8,321 bases of DNA from Candidatus Desantisiibacteriota bacterium (GTDB taxonomy: Bacteria; UBA9089; CG2-30-40-21). The notes under the pieces were generated by a model that saw only the letters and a program-made list of their open reading frames with translations, was not told the DNA's origin and searched no databases. Below are positions 5,991-8,321 of the stretch, in pieces (position 1 is the first letter of the stretch; every line of letters starts with the position of its first letter). Where the stretch lies: positions 1 through 8,321 of the forward strand of contig JACQYP010000028.1 of assembly GCA_016208205.1 (NCBI GenBank), in the 5' to 3' direction. The position numbers were made by a program, and so were the translations under genes.

Positions 5991-7223
5991 ATGAAGCAAA
6001 GCATTATTTTATTATTTACCATCATTTCGTGTGCTGTCTGTAACGCAGAAACAAAATACTCCGGCTTGCCGGGTGAATACCTCAATTGGGGTGTCGGGGC
6101 CCGGGCTATGGGTATGGGGCGGGCATTTTGCGGGCTTTCAGATGACCTTTCTGCGATTTATTTTAATCCAGCCGGGCTTACCCAGATAAAGAGCGGACAG
6201 GTAACTGCCATGACCTCTCCCCTTTTTGAAGGGACATTCTACAATTTTTTGGGCTTTGGTTATCCTACTCAAAAAGCAGGTGTGTTAGGGCTGGGGGTTG
6301 TCCTGCTCAATTCAGGAAAGCTCGAGGAGACAAATATTCGTCAGGAGGAGCTGGGTGAGTTTAAGGATTCAAGGCAATGTGTTCTTGTTTCCTATGCCAG
6401 GCGAGCCATCCCAAGGATAAGCTATGGTGTCAATATGAAGCTTGTTTCCCAGCAGCTTGCCTCATACCGTGATACAGGGATAGGCATAGATGGCGGTTTG
6501 CTCTTCTCACCATGGAACCATCTCAGCCTTGGGCTTACATTAAAGAACATCATCTCACCGAGATTAAAACTAAAGGAGACAGACGAAAAATTTCCGCTTT
6601 CCATTCACACAGGGATTGGGGCACGAATGCTTGATAATAATCTTACCCTTACCATGGATGTGGATAAAACCCTTAAGAAATCTCTTCAGGCACAAATTGG
6701 CGGCGAATACTTGATGCAAAAGAGAACACTTGCCTTGCGAATGGGTATGGACAACAATGGGGCAAGTATTGGCTTTGGTGTAAAGCGGGATAAGTATGGA
6801 TTAGATTATTCCTTTGGATCACAGGAGCTTGGTGTATCACATCGTCTATCCCTGACATGGTTATTTGATACCTTTGGCATTCAGTTAATCCCTGAACCAA
6901 ATGTTTTTTCACCATCAGGCAAGATTAACCAGACAAAGATAAAGATTCAGGCAAGACAATTAGAAAAAATAAAGGAATGGTCACTGACCATACTCGATAA
7001 ACAAGGCAATACTGTAAGGCATTTTGAGGGTAAGGATATTATCCCGGCATCTGTTGTCTGGGATGGCAAGGATGAAAGGGAAGAGATTGTACCGGATGGA
7101 GAATATAGTTGCGTTTTAGAGGTTACGAATAAGACAGGGGATAGCTTCAAATCTGCCCCGTCAAGTGTGTTTGTTGTATCCGCTGCTCCGGAGGTAAGCG
7201 TGCCGATGGAGATAGGGGAGTAG
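5991..7223 (+). CDS. PorV/PorQ-family outer-membrane protein with FlgD-like Ig domain
   Basis: A 410-residue exported protein. GAGAGG at 5976-5981 precedes the ATG by 9 bases. Residues 1-19 are a signal peptide ending C-N-A. The mature part opens with the family signature GARAMGMGRAF (36-46) and SAIYFNPAGL (54-63), known from PorV/PorQ/UPF0164 proteins of the FadL-like beta-barrel group. Alternating hydrophobic strands rich in Gly and Leu then run to about residue 295. Residues of about 299-398 form a separate FlgD-like Ig module: PNVFSPSGK, a W-x-LTILDKQGN strand, VVWDGKDE (Trp357) and PDGEY (368-372). In type IX secretion systems PorV shuttles cargo that carries a C-terminal sorting domain, and the upstream repeat protein ends in such a module. 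No other secretion genes are present, so a secretion role here is an inference. The gene is intact, and the barrel call is firm at family level only. Confidence 0.85.
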   Translation: MKQSIILLFTIISCAVCNAETKYSGLPGEYLNWGVGARAMGMGRAFCGLSDDLSAIYFNPAGLTQIKSGQVTAMTSPLFEGTFYNFLGFGYPTQKAGVLGLGVVLLNSGKLEETNIRQEELGEFKDSRQCVLVSYARRAIPRISYGVNMKLVSQQLASYRDTGIGIDGGLLFSPWNHLSLGLTLKNIISPRLKLKETDEKFPLSIHTGIGARMLDNNLTLTMDVDKTLKKSLQAQIGGEYLMQKRTLALRMGMDNNGASIGFGVKRDKYGLDYSFGSQELGVSHRLSLTWLFDTFGIQLIPEPNVFSPSGKINQTKIKIQARQLEKIKEWSLTILDKQGNTVRHFEGKDIIPASVVWDGKDEREEIVPDGEYSCVLEVTNKTGDSFKSAPSSVFVVSAAPEVSVPMEIGE

Positions 7224-7232
7224 TCAGAGTGG

Positions 7233-7257
7233 CACAGGCATTCTTGCCTGTGGTTTT
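7233..7257 (+). terminator. Hairpin CACAGGCA/TGCCTGTG after the PorV-like gene, possible terminator
   Basis: A perfect 8-bp stem (7233-7240 with 7245-7252) closes a TTCT loop and is followed by G and a run of four T. It begins 9 bases after the stop of the PorV-like gene, where a terminator is expected. The T-run is short and interrupted, so termination may be weak. The stem may equally be a dispersed palindromic repeat. Confidence 0.45.
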
Positions 7258-7291
7258 GCACATATCCTCTGTTGATGTCTGAGGTATGGGT

Positions 7292-7333
7292 CAGTGAAAA
7301 GGGAAAAGTAAAGAGTAAGAAGTGGGGAGAAAA
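7292..7333. repeat. Degenerate purine-rich 7-bp tandem array
   Basis: Six consecutive heptamers can be read: CAGTGAA, AAGGGAA, AAGTAAA, GAGTAAG, AAGTGGG, GAGAAAA, close to a consensus AAGTRAA. No inverted partner was found nearby, unlike the arrays at 175-240 and 5900-5973. It lies in the 366-base gap between the PorV-like gene and the RadC-like gene, before the BRO-N remnant. Confidence 0.55.
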
Positions 7334-7369
7334 AATGCCGGTGCAATTTTTGTAACTGCTTGCGGCTTG

Positions 7370-7583
7370 AGATATGGAGTGCGAAAGCTTACAGACGAAG
7401 GATTGTTGAGTTGTCCGAAAATATCGGACAATTGAAAATAGAAGCAGCAGATGGCAAAAAATATCTCACTGATTGTGCAACACGGAGACACTATTCCGTA
7501 TTATTCAATCTACTCCTTCCCCCAAAGCCAAGCCTTTCAAACGCTGGCTGGCAAAAGTAGGTTACGAGCGAGTGCAAGGGTGA
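7370..7583 (+). pseudogene. BRO-N domain (phage antirepressor-type) remnant, multiply frameshifted
   Basis: Joining three frames recovers a stretch typical of the C-terminal half of BRO-N domains, which occur in phage and viral regulators and antirepressor-like proteins. Frame 2 gives RKLTDEG (about 7382-7402), frame 1 gives VELSENIGQLKIEAADGKKY and then LTDCA (7405-7479), and frame 0 gives NTETLFRIIQSTPSPKAKPF then KRWLAKVGYERVQG and a stop (7479-7583). The SPKAxPFKRWLAKVGYER block is the family hallmark. Two single-base losses explain the shifts: one T of a TTT near 7403 and one A of an AAA near 7479. A further loss near 7375 would give RYW, also expected in this family. The N-terminal half and any C-terminal domain after GYER are missing. 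It is dead as a gene. The identification rests on remembered family motifs and is fairly secure. Confidence 0.75.
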
Positions 7584-7589
7584 GGGACA

Positions 7590-7880
7590 ATGAATAACGA
7601 ATCCAAAAAACCAAGAGAAAAATTACTTGAATTTAAGAATCCAGCCCAAATAAGTACTGAGGATTTGATTGCTATTATTTTGGGACATGGCTCCAAAGAA
7701 AAAAATGTCTTTGATTTAAGTAAAGAACTTGTTGAACATATTCGCATAAATCTAAATAATTCAATTACCATAGAAAATCTAATCGAATTCCCTGGAATTG
7801 GAACCACGAAGGCGTTACAAATTATTTCAGCATTAGAATTAGGGAAACGATTCAAGGGGACACAAAGAAGTATCCTATGA
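7590..7880 (+). CDS. RadC N-terminal domain only (truncated RadC-like protein)
   Basis: A 96-residue reading frame equals the N-terminal domain of RadC-family proteins: PREKLLEF (8-15), the helix SxEDLIAIILGHGSKEKNV (22-40), then a helix-hairpin-helix FPGIGTTKALQI (67-78) and ALELGKR (81-87). Full RadC proteins are about 220-230 residues and carry a C-terminal JAB/MPN metal-binding domain, which is absent here. After KRF the last eight residues no longer look like RadC, and the sequence passes into a methyltransferase in another frame. AAGGG at 7576-7580 stands 9 bases before the ATG, so the start looks natural. The molecular role of RadC is unsettled; the old link to DNA repair was not upheld, and many copies lie on mobile elements. 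Probably a 3'-truncated remnant, though a free-standing HhH protein cannot be excluded. Confidence 0.7.
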   Translation: MNNESKKPREKLLEFKNPAQISTEDLIAIILGHGSKEKNVFDLSKELVEHIRINLNNSITIENLIEFPGIGTTKALQIISALELGKRFKGTQRSIL

Positions 7881-8321
7881 CTTTTATCGAACATTTTTGA
7901 CTGATCGGTTCAAGGAATTGTATCGGATTATTAAACATGGAGGGCATAATGTTGTTAATATTTCCCCAGTAGGGTGGAATGGTATTCGAGTACCATTACC
8001 TTTTCACTTTACAGGATGGATGGAGGAAATAGGCTGGCAGTTCAAAGAAGATATCATCTGGGAAAAAGAGATTGCAAAGGATAAAAGAAGCGGTGTCTTA
8101 ATGCAACACCCATATCCAGGATATTATTATCCAAGTTTGGTTGCTGAATATGTATTAGTTTTCCAAAAGCCGGCAGGGAAAAAAGAAGAAAATAATATCT
8201 ATCATTTTCGTTCATCTGAAGAGAAACAAGCAAACAAGATTGATTTGAAGGATTATCAAGGAGAAATGAGCAAGAATATCTGGAAAATTCCCCCGGTTGC
8301 TCCTCAGAAAAACCTTCATCC
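7843..8321 (+). pseudogene. DNA methyltransferase (N4/N6 type), 5'-truncated, runs off window
   Basis: The frame opens after TAG 7840-7842 and is still open at the window end (159 codons). Homology begins about 7864: YDFYRTFLTDRFKELYRIIK then HGGHNVVNISP, the strand and helix that follow motif IV in PF01555-type amino-methyltransferases. It continues through MEEIGWQFKEDIIWEK, QHPYPGYYYPSLVAEYVLVF and NIWKIPPVAPQKNLHP, the usual lead-in to the HPAPFP helix and the AdoMet-binding motif I beyond the edge. The catalytic (D/S/N)PPY motif, expected 20-40 residues before YDFY, is missing; stops at 7834 and 7840 and the RadC-like frame lie there instead. No ATG or GTG with a ribosome-binding site is available; a TTG at 7897 is the first weak option. 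Target base and recognition sequence cannot be told without motif IV. Inactive unless the junction is an assembly artefact. Confidence 0.7.

Noticed and set aside
6422..7261. Minus-strand frames inside and after the PorV-like gene
   Set aside because: They mirror a clear signal-peptide-bearing outer-membrane protein gene and show no recognisable motif of their own.
7360..7560. A 66-codon open frame read as an independent small gene
   Set aside because: It starts at a TTG without a ribosome-binding site and only its middle matches BRO-N; the flanking parts match in other frames, so it is one slice of a broken gene.

Overview
The window looks like a piece of a Gram-negative, uncultured candidate-phylum type bacterium. 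The signs are a PorV/PorQ-type outer-membrane protein, a very long secreted Ig-repeat protein ending in a FlgD/sorting-type Ig module, and intergenic gaps filled with short-period repeats. No rRNA, tRNA or other marker fixes the lineage, so the phylum is left open. All recognisable genes are on the + strand.

Layout. 1-384 is non-coding. It holds an inverted repeat made of 7-bp units (175-240) and a strong sigma70-like promoter with an extended -10 (303-331). 385-5116 was one secreted protein of about 1,600 residues with eleven tandem Ig-like repeats of two alternating types. It is now split into two reading frames by an internal deletion at about 1237-1240, leaving a 333-codon 5' piece and a 3' piece of about 1,290 codons. 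5134-5896 is a compact toxin-antitoxin module: a HicB-like domain fused in frame to a RelB/Phd-like antitoxin, with a second ribosome-binding site at the fusion point, overlapping by 11 bp a RelE/HigB-type toxin. 5900-5973 is a long imperfect hairpin built from heptamers. 5991-7223 encodes a PorV/PorQ-family outer-membrane protein with a C-terminal FlgD-like Ig domain.

From 7224 to the end the window is a patchwork of gene remains. It holds a perfect small hairpin (7233-7252), a third heptamer array (7292-7333), a BRO-N (phage/virus antirepressor-type) domain broken by at least two one-base losses (7370-7583), a RadC N-terminal domain without its JAB/MPN half (7590-7880), and, in another frame, a DNA methyltransferase that has lost its N-terminal catalytic motif and runs off the window end (7843-8321).

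How the parts may work together. The Ig-repeat protein and the PorV-like protein are probably both envelope proteins, one exported and surface-exposed and one in the outer membrane. The toxin-antitoxin module lies between them, and the 17-base gap before it suggests co-transcription with the upstream gene. The right end reads as a decayed mobile or defence-type segment. The most unusual features are the fused antitoxin with a built-in second start, and the recurrence of 7-bp-period repeats, two of them arranged as inverted arrays, in all three sizeable gaps.
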